A stretch of 64,000 bases of DNA from Epiperipatus broadwayi (taxonomy: Eukaryota; Onychophora; Udeonychophora; Euonychophora; Peripatidae), in contig JAQFVV010000030.1 of NCBI GenBank assembly GCA_028023455.1, positions 7,902,876 to 7,966,875 of the forward strand, written 5' to 3'. The translations under genes and the position numbers were made by a program. The notes beneath the pieces are model-generated. The model was not told the origin of the DNA and made no database searches. It was given only the letters and a program-made list of their open reading frames with translations. Positions 1 through 11,334 of the stretch are shown one piece after another. Each line of letters starts with the position of its first letter. The stretch's first letter is position 1.

Positions 1-1830
1 ATGAACTTCACTCAATACCCATAGAACCACTGCCAATCAAAATCATCGAAAAAAATCATCAAGGAAAAAATAGAACTGCACATAAATTCACAAAGAAAAC
101 CTCATCAACAATCCAAGCAGCACTAATCTTCAAGGCAGTTCTAAACTCAATGCATGGGAAGAAAAAATATGCATCAATAGCAGTCAAACTTAACATTGAA
201 GAAGCCTTTGACTCAATCAATATTCATATACTTATTGACATGCTCACAAATACCACAATACCAAAAACTCAACTATATTACCAAACCTCCTCTTGAGCTG
301 TGAAATCCACATAACCCTCAATGGCAGAAACTTGCCATCATTCAGCCCCACACAGTCCATTTCACAAGGATTTCCACTCAGTTCACTACTAGTCACACTA
401 TACATCAACTCCCCTTCTGCAAAAGATCCAGCAATCATTCACAGGTATCCTAATATCAAAGACCTCATAACACATCACATGCATTGCATACATGAATAGT
501 ATAACCATCTTTCTACCCTAAAAAAAAAAACACCTAGCTTACAAAAAGTTCTACAAGACTACACAAATAAACACCACCACCTGGTCACTATTTACTGGTA
601 AGCCATATACAAATGCATACCAAGTGAAACCAAGTGCTTTTCATGACTTCCCATTTTACATGGGGGCCTTAGGAATGAGATGTCATATACAAAACAAACT
701 AAAAGATGAAGCTCAGCAAATCATTGACTCTCTATCAAAAACATACCTTTCAATATACTCAAAGATGCAACTGGTAAACCAACTCGTTGTCACTAAAATT
801 ATATACTATCTGCCTCTCCAAGGCATTTAAATAAAAAATCAGGTCCATCTGTAACAAACTCCTATGGCGCAGAAAGATGGCCACAATCTCAACCAAATGC
901 CTCAGTCGATTGCTTGCAAGCATTGGACTTAGTCTACATGATATACTGCCACATTAAAACAGTTCCCACAATTAAAGTGCCTACTCCAAATCACACCAAC
1001 AGACAAACCATCCCCACAACATATATACCTATCATCAATCATTTACCAATACAGAACAATCAGCCAAATACCCGAACTATATCCAAGCAAATACACTTAT
1101 TGGCAAACTTTTACCCTCATGCACTAAGAGCAGCTTAATAATGACATCCCTCCAATACTAGAAATAAATAACAAAAAGCTAATCCATAATTTTAAAAGAT
1201 AGTCACTGGAGCCAAAGTTTTTTGACTTCATCATCAAAGTCAACATATATGCCATGCAAACAACATATCTCCTTTATCACAAGAGAATGTACATCACCAC
1301 TGACCAATTCTGTGGACTTTGCCACATGCAGAAGAAACAGCAACACCTAATCTATCAATGCACAACACTAGAAGAAATCAGAAAAATAAGGTGTCACACA
1401 CAGGCAGCCTAATGCCTCAATAAAAAAGATTATTAGGGCCTATCAAGAAAAATCAATTCCAAGAATAAGGGTGGTAACCTTTATACTCTATGCATTCTGG
1501 TGCACATGGTGTACATTTATAATGGATAACAACATGAGACAGCATCCCTCCACCTTCCATAACAAGATAACACAATTAAGAATTAGAGATAACATAATAG
1601 CACATACAGATATATATGCAGCCACTTGGTCATTACTAAAGCAAAAATCAGCCCTATAATCAACTAAACCAATATGTAAAGGACAATCTGGGTATCCAAC
1701 AAGAACAATCTATATATTCAAAAAAGATTAGGAGATGGAACTTGAACAAAAGTTTTATGAACCATAGGAAACAAACACCAAAAGTGGTATAACCAAGAGG
1801 CCATTTTTCTGAAAACTGTAACTATTCAAA
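1..1830 (+). pseudogene. Decayed LINE copy 1 (YMDD-type family): RT remnant to C-terminal zinc knuckle
   Basis: Non-LTR retrotransposon relic, entered at its left by the window edge. Conceptual translation with several frameshifts gives the RT palm in order: a motif A remnant AVKLNIEEAFDSI at 181-219 (first Asp now Asn), a motif B remnant around 365-415 (ISQGFPLSSLLVTLYIN), and a broken motif C, AYMNSITIFL, at about 486-515 where the catalytic DD is lost. A thumb-like segment at 700-828 (LSKTYLSIYSKMQ, ending IIYYLP) follows. A C-x2-C...H...C knuckle at about 1308-1370 and a C-terminus ending ATWSLLKQKSAL (stop near 1657) complete the order. The same C-terminal signature recurs at 21.8 and 31.7 kb, defining one family. 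It cannot encode active RT. The exact clade (R1/Jockey/L2-like) is not resolved. Confidence 0.8.
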
Positions 1831-1936
1831 TTAAATAGACAACCTGACTAAACCAACCAAAGAACAATGAATATAAAAATGTGTATGTAATCTAAATATA
1901 TGTAAATACTTATTGACTCAATAGTTCCTATTTGAA

Positions 1937-2034
1937 ACAACAATAACAATATTATTATTATTATTATCATCATCATCATCATTATCATTATTATTATTAT
2001 TATCATCATCATCATCATCCTCATTATTATTATT
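1937..2034. repeat. ATT/ATC trinucleotide microsatellite
   Basis: About 98 bp of alternating ATT and ATC runs on the plus strand. It lies about 280 bp after the stop of the LINE relic at 1-1830 and could have grown from that element's 3' tail. This is an inference; an independent microsatellite is equally possible. Confidence 0.9.
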
Positions 2035-2999
2035 TAACCATGACAAAATTGCTTCAAACTCTAAATTTGGAATCATATAATCGTCTACCAGTAGAACATT
2101 GGAATACCAAGAGTGGGGAAGGGATTTTATGCCCACTCAAAATATTCATCAACAACATAAATAAACTTATTAAATGGCAATAGATAATAATTGCTTATAA
2201 ACGCAGTTTTGTTTCTATAAATTGCAGTTTTAACTTGTAGTGATCAATAGAATAAATGAATAATATTTTATTTGAATGCCCTCTTCATATCTGCAACAAT
2301 TATCAGTTAAATGATTTAACGTTTAATTTATGTGTCTGTATTTGAATAAATATTTGAAAATATTTGCGTTATAAAATACATAATGTCTAGATTTCTGAAT
2401 ACGGATTTAATGAAAACCAAGAACATTATAAAGACACTACACCAGATTAAACAACAAAATAACATTTATTAACAATGATAAAATTTTATAAATATGAAAT
2501 ACCTTGGAAATCCGTTATAAGGAATTAAAAACAAAACAAAACAATATTTACAACAGTCTTATGCAATTGCTTACAGGAGAATACGTTACATTTTCCAATT
2601 TACTCAAAATTAACCCATTACATGACTGAATTAAATATCCACATCCTAGGATGGTCTTAGGTGGACGCACACATTGGCCAGTTAACATTATTATGAGAAA
2701 ATTTATCCTTCAAATTAAATACTTATTTTATCACTATTCTCAATAAATATTCCTTACTGTTCAGGTAATATAACTTTAATAAATTACCGTATTAATAAAT
2801 TTATAGTACATGCTTTATATCTTTCTGCAAAATATATGCCCTAAATAATGCTATATTTTTATAATCTATAGTTTTACCAACTATGCATTATCTATTAATT
2901 TTATCGGTTTTAATTATTAAAGTTTTACTAACCTTGCATTAATTATTAACTCTATAGTCTTAATTCGTAAAGTTTATCAAAGCCTTAAATTATTTTCAG

Positions 3000-3105
3000 A
3001 GATTACGTGTATTCACCCACATACTCTATACTATTTGTCTCAGCAATGAGTAAAGCTAAACGTTCTTTAGATCTTATCAATCCAGTAGGATTTACTCCTG
3101 GATGA
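3000..3105 (+). CDS. Candidate short (terminal?) exon, unknown product
   Basis: A good acceptor-like sequence (pyrimidine-rich, ending attttcag) sits immediately before 3000. From 3001 the frame is open for 34 codons to a TGA at 3103: it begins DYVYSPTYS, passes an internal Met at 3046, and ends KAKRSLDLINPVGFTPG. Composition differs from the surrounding A/T-run sequence. A second acceptor-like site (tttgtctcag) ends at 3043. The KR followed by a short segment ending in Gly resembles a neuropeptide-type processing pattern, but there is no signal peptide, no second copy and no visible upstream exon (a LINE relic lies upstream). The exon could instead end at a weak donor near 3084. I do not recognise a family. 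It may be chance. Confidence 0.25.
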
Positions 3106-5060
3106 TGATGATTATGCTGCACATTGTTTATTTAGACTAATAATAAAATTTTATAAATTTTGAAGAAATCATTATCAATTTTGCTTCAGGTATTGCTGCA
3201 AAGTACAACAAAACAGATTATACATCAAACTTTCAACTTACACCTAGAGAATTAAAAGTGTTCCTGAGGAGATGATACACTTCAAAATAATGGAACTTAT
3301 CAATGACTAACATACTAAATATCAATATCACCATACACAGTGGTAAATCTGTAATAATGAAAATATTTCTGAGAAGAAAGCTATTAAAGCAATAAACCTG
3401 TGATGGCATGAACTCATAGTACACACCTTTCTGAGGGCAATAAGATATGTTAGGATATTGTCTCTAAACATTATCATAAGCGGGAATGAACTAACACACT
3501 ACAACCATAAACATGAGAGAATATCACTCGAGGAAAATATCAACAATAGTGAAGAGAGTAACCCTCTATTTCCTAATAAAATATTAAATTATTTCAATAT
3601 CAACAGTAATGAGAGAACTAAGCTCAATCTCCAAATCATCAAGGTAGAAATAAATTTGCATACTTTAGAAACACACGAAAGTCAGATAACATATATCACA
3701 TATAGTAGAGGGAAATTAATTCTAAACTCTTCATAAATATAATACTAAAATTGATGCATAAAACCAATAAGTAATAATTGTCAAATATGAGTGAATAAAA
3801 ATGTAGCCTTTAGCAATTAAAAAGAACAAGAAATGTACATTATTTCATAAACTTAATGTTCATTATAAATATACTTCTCATAATAAAGGACATCACAATA
3901 TGCTTCAAAATGACTTAATACTAAATCATTATATAGCATACAATCATTAATGCTAATAATAATAATAATAATAAGTAAACCTTTGTCAGACATTCTAGAC
4001 TACAACACATAAAATATTAAAATAGAATTAATATTTTAGCATATAATAATAATATAAATGCATATTTAATCATAATATGTTATAATGTATAACTTAAATT
4101 TAAGCATAAATTTCACCAACCTCTTTTTTTTTTACTTATAAATAAAAGAAAGTATACTCACATTCTGATCCAACTGTACTAATTCAACATATAAAGTTAT
4201 TCAACAAACACATTTGCATTAAAGACTTTGCATATGCACGCACAAAGAAAATATAAATGATTGGCCATTATTTGCAAATTATTCCACATATATAGGACAG
4301 AAAAATTCAACATTTCTTACCACATTACACTGATTTCACTTTATTTAATGTAGGTAATTATTTTAATATGGCATTTAATACACATTCTTGCCAATTCAAG
4401 CAGGATTTTCTCAAAACAATATTTAATGTAGTGGTTTAATCCTACACATTTCTTTTTCAAGTTAGGTAGATTTTTAAGTAATATTAATACAGCATTTATC
4501 ACATATATCTCTTCTAGAAATAAACATTTACATATAATATGGTTTATTCAAATATTTCTATAGCAGTTTTGTTAAAATTCCATCTCTAAATTCGAGCCTA
4601 TTTAAAGTAACTATTACAGTCGTTTCATAGAAAATAATGATCTTTTGTTAATTATTTAACACTTTATCCAAGATATAATTTCTATATCAATAATTCTCCC
4701 AATTAGGAATATTAATTTATAAGTGAAAGTCTCAATAACTTTATCAATCAAAATTTTCCTTTTTTAGTCAATACGATAAACTATTATTTAATTATTACCA
4801 TAATTAAACCATTAGTGTTCACAACAACTGTTTCCTCTTTCATGAATAATTATTTCTTTAGATAATTTTATCTGAGACAAAAGACAATAAACATTTTAAA
4901 AGTTTCTGATGAATCATATCTTAACAAGTTATAGCAGAATATTAAAATTATTGTAGCTACTAAGATAAACTTCCAATATATCTGTTTCCAAATAAGAAAT
5001 TTAAACAGTTTGTAATGAATAAAGTTTTTAACTGAATTAGAATAATTTAAATGCAATACC

Positions 5061-5210
5061 TGTAACACTTTGGCTTTGGAAAACAATATTTTCATCTTCT
5101 TTAGACAATTAATTACCATCTTGGTCATAAATACTTCCATTAAAATTTGATTTAGATCCCAAGATTAACATTGGATGAGAACCAATACCTGATATAGTTT
5201 TACTATTCAT
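5061..5210 (-). CDS. Candidate first coding exon with donor sites, unknown product
   Basis: On the minus strand, an ATG at 5210-5208 opens MNSKTISGIGSHPMLI and continues to YDQDG. A donor-like GATG|GTAATT ends the exon at 5117. Reading on, an in-frame TAA (5111-5109) is followed in the same frame by LSKEDENIVFQSQSVT and a strong CAG|GTATTG donor (exon end 5060). The coding-like look on both sides of a single stop suggests either that the first donor is used or that the copy carries a nonsense change. A TATA box 200 bp upstream and a leader between them support a promoter-exon pair. No family is recognised, and no downstream exon is identified in the window. Confidence 0.35.
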
Positions 5211-5408
5211 TTTTACTTTTAAAAAACATTAACATTTACACTTTATTTGTAACTTTTCAAAATTTTACTTCGTCTGCAAATTCTTCTGGGTGGCAGGAAA
5301 ATAAACTTATCTCCCCTTCACTCTGCTTTTTTTTCTTTTGCTGCCACTGCCCTTTTGATGCATTTCTCCTCTGCTCTTTTCAATACACTTCCCTCTAAAC
5401 ATGTGCAT

Positions 5409-5447
5409 CCTTTTATAGCTTGCTAATGTCAATCATTCCGATTGACA
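5409..5447 (-). promoter_or_regulatory. Candidate TATA promoter with palindromic TGATTGAC-type sites
   Basis: On the minus strand a good TATA box (GCTATAAAAGG, core at 5411-5417) lies in a locally GC-richer patch. Ten bases upstream of the core is a perfect 8+5+8 inverted repeat (5427-5447, arms TGTCAATC/GATTGACA). GATTGACAG resembles binding sites known for PBX/MEIS-type TALE homeodomain proteins. A start near 5385 would give a leader of about 175 nt before the ATG at 5210. TATA-like strings are common in AT-rich DNA, so the combination is the argument, not the box alone. Confidence 0.35.
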
Positions 5448-6540
5448 GGAAACCTCATTTCCTATTGACTTCTCCACCTTTAAATTCACAGTTGATTGAT
5501 GTTTTGTCTAAATCTAAAATCAGTAACAAAACAACCAAATAATCATGTGGTATTCTAGTAATTTTAGTAATGTTAAAAATATATATATAATAAATATTCC
5601 TCAATTTTATTAATTTCTTTAAACTATTTTAAATTATGTGAATGAATAATATTAGAGATTCACTATTATTTTATTTAAAATTTTAACCAAATAATATTAA
5701 ATATTACAAACTTAAGAAATATTTCTGTTAATAAATAAAATTACCACGCAAACACGCACACTTACACATTTAGAAATCACCTCTTATCTTTTAAACCAAT
5801 TACTTTACGTTTTCTTTAAATAGCAATACTGATTCCCTATTTTTAAATTTAAACCAATTTAGTTTAATCTCTATCTTAATTTTAATCCTATCATTTAAAA
5901 AAAATGACTTATTATTATTACGAATCTGATTAAATAAATATTTTATTTGAATTATAATGACTATTCTTTAGCTTTTAACATTACTTTAATTTTAATTCTG
6001 CTTAATTCGGGCAATATTCTAATTATTCTAACTTGTATTATTAAATAATCTAAATTTCTCTAATATCATTAGCTGCATTTTAGATTTAACTTAGTAACAT
6101 ATACTTTAATTATAAGCTTAAAATATTTTAGCAAAGCAATCAAAACATAATATCTCTTCATGACCCAAATATTTTAATCATTGATTATAGTTGGCTTAAA
6201 TTCTTCTCATAAATACCAGCAATAAGGAAAGCTAGCTTTCTTAGCAAAGCCAAAGATCATAATATAGATTGCCGTTCTTTAGATTTAGCCTTTTTTTTTT
6301 TTTTCTTAAAGTAAAATTTTAAATCCTCTTTAAAAAAGAACTTGTCCAATTTTTAGAATGAATTCCATCTTACAAGAATAATTAAAAAAAAAAAAAATTA
6401 ATGTTAATTAATGAATAGTGGGCTGCAGAAAGGAGTTTGCTGTTAACTGAAAGGAGACCCTTTGATTCCTCTTGGAGGCCTTAAAGGAACCGAGCAGGGC
6501 AAATTCCTAATGTCCACTCCATACGTTCTTGTCGTTGCAG

Positions 6541-6616
6541 CTGTTTTTACTATGTGATTATTCATATAGTATACGAACATGGATGGGCTGCTCACCAACA
6601 CGCATTAGCCAGCGTG
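6541..6616 (+). CDS. Candidate internal exon, unknown product
   Basis: An acceptor (ttcttgtcgttgcag, ending 6540) and a strong donor (AGCGTG|GTGAGT, exon end 6616) bracket 76 bp that is open throughout in one frame (25 codons; it starts CFYYVIIHIV and ends HQHALASV). The segment and the preceding 120 bp are clearly GC-richer than the neighbourhood. Twenty-five open codons alone are not significant; the paired splice sites are the main evidence. The preceding block 6420-6540 may be regulatory or a conserved non-coding element. No family is recognised. Confidence 0.22.
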
Positions 6617-9600
6617 GTGAGTTTATTGGCTTTTTATCTCTGAGTTTAAGATCAAGAAACACCATGGTCTTTCTTCTCAATGCCTGATAAGGCAGAATGA
6701 ATGTTTGTGTAAATGATAAATATTTTTCCAATACATATTGTGCCCTTTTCTATAGGTCAGTGATGGTTATAAATGGTCAATTACTAAAAAAATTTAAAAT
6801 TAATATTATATAGTATTTAAAATTATAGATTAGATTAAGCAGTAAAATTTTTAATATGATATATTTAATAATAAATATTGTGATGGTGAGAATTGTATCT
6901 AATTCTATATTTTTCTAAATTGTTTTTCAAAATTTTATAGAATTATTTTATATAATATAAGTAGCAAATTTATTCAGACAGATAAAAATAGACTAAACAC
7001 CGGAAATGACTACGTGACTGTCTGGAATATTCTATGTATAAGTGCCGGTTTAAATTAATACTAATAATTAAAATATTTAAATAGTATATTATGGAATTGG
7101 ATGGAATTGTCACACATCATAATAAAAATAAGTAGGATACATCTTTATTAATTATTGTTTCAAAATTATTTTAAAGACAATTAAATTGTAATAGATAATA
7201 ATTGATTTAAAAATAATAATTAGTTAACATTTAAGTCTATTACGTCATGATTTTAAAACTTTAGAAATTGTTTATCAATCCAAGTAGGAATTGACCAATA
7301 AAAAAAAAATAGATCCTTGGCAGACAACAAAAAATCGCACCAACTAATTGTACAAACGAGGAGAACAAAAATGTGTTGACTCCAGAGCAGAGGTAAAATT
7401 TTAAGCTCTCTAAATTTTTTTTTCTTCAATTTATTAGTTAATTTTATTATAATTTTAATAATATCTTTGAAAGAAACCAACTGACAATTTAAAAATCATC
7501 CGAAGAGAATCTTAGAATAAAATTAAAAAAAGTTTCTCATAGTAATGTTTCACTAACTTTACAGTAACCTGCCAGTGGATTCTATCGAAATATAATCGGA
7601 GTTTTCAATAAAAAATGGATAGAGTCTTAAAACCAAGTTGTAAATGTTATAATATTTCAAATATGTTAATGTTATTCGTTGATATAGTTTATATAGCGTA
7701 TCACTATGAAAGCTGTTTTCGTGCGTATAAAATCAATGAAAGGACATTGTGCGCAAAGTTAATGAAGATAATGGAAAATAAAAATAAGTATTATTCGTAT
7801 AAGAATAAATGGACAAAAGGAATTTTAATATTGAAATAGTTTGAATTGCTTTCTTTAAGATGACTTGAGAAAATACTCTAGAAAATAGTTAAAGATCGGA
7901 AGTAGTGTCTATAAAATAATAATGAATGAAAGTGAAGTTTATATTTTACAGAAGAGAAATATAAAATATTGGATCCATGGAAAACGCAATTGGTACCGTA
8001 ATTATTAAATAATTGTAGTTTAACTAGAAATAAAGATGCATCAACGCGCCGAGGTAATATTCGCCAGAACATTAAAAGCTTCGTGGGATAACTAAATAAA
8101 ATGTTTTTTTATAATTTTGAATTAAACACTAAAACTAAAGATCGTCTAAACAGTTTATTAAATGAACTAATTTATTTAAAACTTTAATAAGCAGAAAGGA
8201 GAACATTCGTACAAAAGAAGAAATAATAAATATTATGGGACTAACCAAGATTTACCATCAGAAAAATATGTGATTATGGTTTGAATTATTTTCTTTACTA
8301 ATCTAAGTTAAACATTAAGTTTTAGATAGTGATAGGGAAAACAAAATACATTAATTCGTGATATAACATTATATGAAATAATATGTTTTGATTTTGAATT
8401 TTAAAATAAAATTGTATGTATGTGGAAATTTGTATATTTGCGATGCTCGAAGAGAAAGAAGCCTACTACGAACTCTGATAGGAAGATAAAGATTGTTTTT
8501 GGTAACATTTATAATTATTAATGATATATAATGTATGTTTTATTTATTTAGATCAGCTGAGAATCGAATGAATGTAGCGCAAAAGTTTATTGTTATTATT
8601 GTTGTAAAACACATTTTTGAAAACAACACTCTAAAACACTTTGAGATGTGATTAGATTTTAAAAATATGCATACGATAATCATTTTATGTGTTATTAATA
8701 TAGTTCAATATAACTGATGGTTATGTATATTTTCTGTTAATTTTCCGATTGGGATATTTAAATGTTATTTTAACAAAACGTAGATGTTGAACCTACAGTG
8801 TAATAAAGTAAGACAAATTGTACTTATTGATTAGGGAAATGTTTTATATTAGCGAATTTTGTTTATTGTTTTTAAAAAAGTAATTAGTATTTTATCGATG
8901 TTGGATACAGTAAAAATCTCGAGAGATAGTTTGGGTAGTGACTTGGTAGTACATGGTGATTCGGAAACCAAGAGGATGTATTTAAAACTAGGATGCTACA
9001 GGGAATGAAATAATAAGTAGTTTTAGATGTTAATCAGCGTAGTTAACAAAGCCCTACGACTGGTACACATGTTGTCTTGGACAGTGGTATTTTATATATT
9101 TTTTGTGAGTCGTACTAGATGTTTGGTAAAGCTGAGTAAATAGCTGCCACATCACGCTTATCGCCAAGGTTATTAGACAATGAATGTCGGACCTATTCAC
9201 ATTGTTCCATACATTTTTGAAGTATATTGCGGATAAGTTATCTATCTATCTTCCCGATATGCTATACATCTTTCGCTATCTTTATCTGTATTTCTTGCAA
9301 CTACATCGTTATGTGATAAGTCTATTAAAAGGGAAACAATAGATATTTTAGAATGTATGTCATGCTATTATTTGGAATAAGAATAGTTAAGTATTAACGA
9401 AGAGTAGATTATGATTATTGAAAGAAAGATGCAGATATCCTAAGAAGGGAAGGAGTTAGAGAATTATTTTAATTCTTTTTTTTAAGAAATGAACTATAAG
9501 TTATAAAAGTATATCCAAATAGAAATATACAAAAATTTTAAATATAATTTCACGTTTTCTTATTGTTAATTATATTTTAAAAAATATAAGTATTGCATAT

Positions 9601-11008
9601 TTAAAAAATACAATAACATTCGATAATTATAGTATATGTGAAACTGTAACAGGTGATAATTAAACCCGTGTTATAGTATTATACATGAGTATGGCTTATG
9701 GAATAAACGTATTATAGTTTACGAGCATTGGAGAACAAACATTAAAAGTAATAATAATATTTGAATAATATGCGGAGTGACTTATATAAAGTTACAAGAA
9801 AATGTAATTTTCTTTTGAAAAACCATATTGACTGTAAAATTATGATGTTATAAATGATGTTTATCCACATAGATAATTTATAATACCGTAACTTTAATAT
9901 TAAAAGGTAAAGAATGGTGTTACCCATAAAATAGTTAAGATAAGTGATATGATAAACCTAATGAGAAATAAATAAATAACTTTTAAAAGGCATAATAAGT
10001 TTAATTAACGATAAAAGAAATATAAATGTGTATAATTCAGTTAGTATAGTGTAAAGAAAAATGAGGATATCCCTTGTAAATAGATGTAAATAGATTTGCT
10101 TGTTTTATTTATTTTATTGATGTTAATAAAATTTTAAAATTTGTTTATTAAAACTTGTGTCTGAGTTTTGTTTTCTCTACATCATTGCATGAATTCACAG
10201 AGTATGTTCACAACAATTAAACTAAGTATATGATTGTTTGCACAAAAGAAAAATAGAGAAGTATGTTTAATCTTAAATATTTATTGATGTTCTTGTAATT
10301 AAATAATTATAAAATTGCATTGCGTTACTGGTCATCAATCCATTATCATAATATTTTGCTAAATTATATGCTATTAGTTGCCACTTGCTTTATTTATCAG
10401 ATTATCTAAACACTGCCACTTATTAATTTATTTTATTACTTAAAGATAAAAAAAAAAAAGGGATATTAGATTATTAACTAATTTATTACGGTTATAAATT
10501 CGCGATGAAAGAAAAGCTGTACTAGTTGGATTAAGCAATAAAGATTGTGATTATTATTGTTTTATTATTAATCTAATTTCAGAGTAGTAGATTATGACAT
10601 AAAATCCCTTATCATATTTTGCTACCATATGTTATTAACATACGAATAAATTTAAGAACCTGAGATTATTTCATTTGAGCTAGATGATTACTATTATTGT
10701 TATTAGAGATAAAAGATTAATACTTTAATTGTTAAATGAGTCTTAGTGATTAGAAGTTGCGGAAGTCATAAGAATACTATGTAGTTATTATATGTAATAG
10801 TAGTATAAGGGGGGATAGTGTTCTTATGCCATTGAGGTGGTATCCGGTGGGATATTGTCTCAATGTAATCTACCTTGTCACCCGTATTTCCACTTCTAGT
10901 CTCATGAATTCCTGAATATTTATTTGAGTTAGTTTAAAACAGAACCTAAGTTAATTTTAAGAAACTTGAGCTAGTAAAGCATTTAATTGAATATTTCATT
11001 AATTATTA

Positions 11009-11334
11009 GAGCTAGAACCCGGTCAGGTGATTTTCACTATATTGTATTTATGTGGGGGAAGTGGAGATGCGGGAACGGGGCGGTTAGATTGGCCTGATTC
11101 GTTTACAAGGGTTAGATTGTGGCCCTCAACGTGATTGGCCTGAGGTGTAGTGGAGCTGCACGCGAGGACAAGGGTTAGAATATATACAATTATGACAGAC
11201 AAAAATAAAGCATGGCCCTTATTCCCAGGAGGCTGTAAAGTCACCAACCAAGGCAGCGGTTGGTGGCCGAAGGCGGAGGGTGCTAAGAATCCCCTGATTG
11301 CGGACCCAGGCTGCCATTTGATGACGACTTTTAA
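11009..11334 (+). mobile_element. 5' untranslated region of the RTE-type LINE
   Basis: A GC-richer block directly upstream of the long ORF, beginning near gagctagaacccggtc. It differs sharply from the AT-rich DNA before it and runs without a break into the endonuclease reading frame. It contains a 62-codon open frame (11150-11338) that ends just before, and out of register with, the endonuclease frame. That suggests either a leader peptide or a lost upstream start. The exact 5' boundary and target-site duplication are not determined. Confidence 0.6.

Larger units (their letters stand above)
2136..10990. other. AT-rich unique non-coding stretch
   Basis: Mostly low-complexity AT-rich sequence with poly-A/T runs and short ATT/AAT arrays (for example 3955-3974). 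I see no transposon ORF in it. Open frames of 60-92 codons here (such as 3458-3736 + and 7615-7839 +) lack splice or motif support and are of a length expected by chance in six frames of this many bases. GC-richer islands at about 3000-3110, 5280-5460 and 6420-6620 are listed separately as weak exon or promoter candidates. A further unexplained, slightly GC-richer patch lies at 9030-9200. Confidence 0.6.

Noticed and set aside
3404-3736. 111-codon open frame as a gene
   Set aside because: No ATG near its start, low-complexity N/I-rich product, and a frame this long is expected about once by chance in six frames of AT-rich DNA of this size.
4868-5140. 90-codon minus-strand frame
   Set aside because: It overlaps the candidate first exon in another frame. 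Beyond the CAG|GTATTG donor it is hydrophobic low-complexity sequence from intron-like DNA.
7615-7839. 74-codon ATG frame as a small gene
   Set aside because: No signal peptide, motif, promoter or splice support. Length is within chance expectation.
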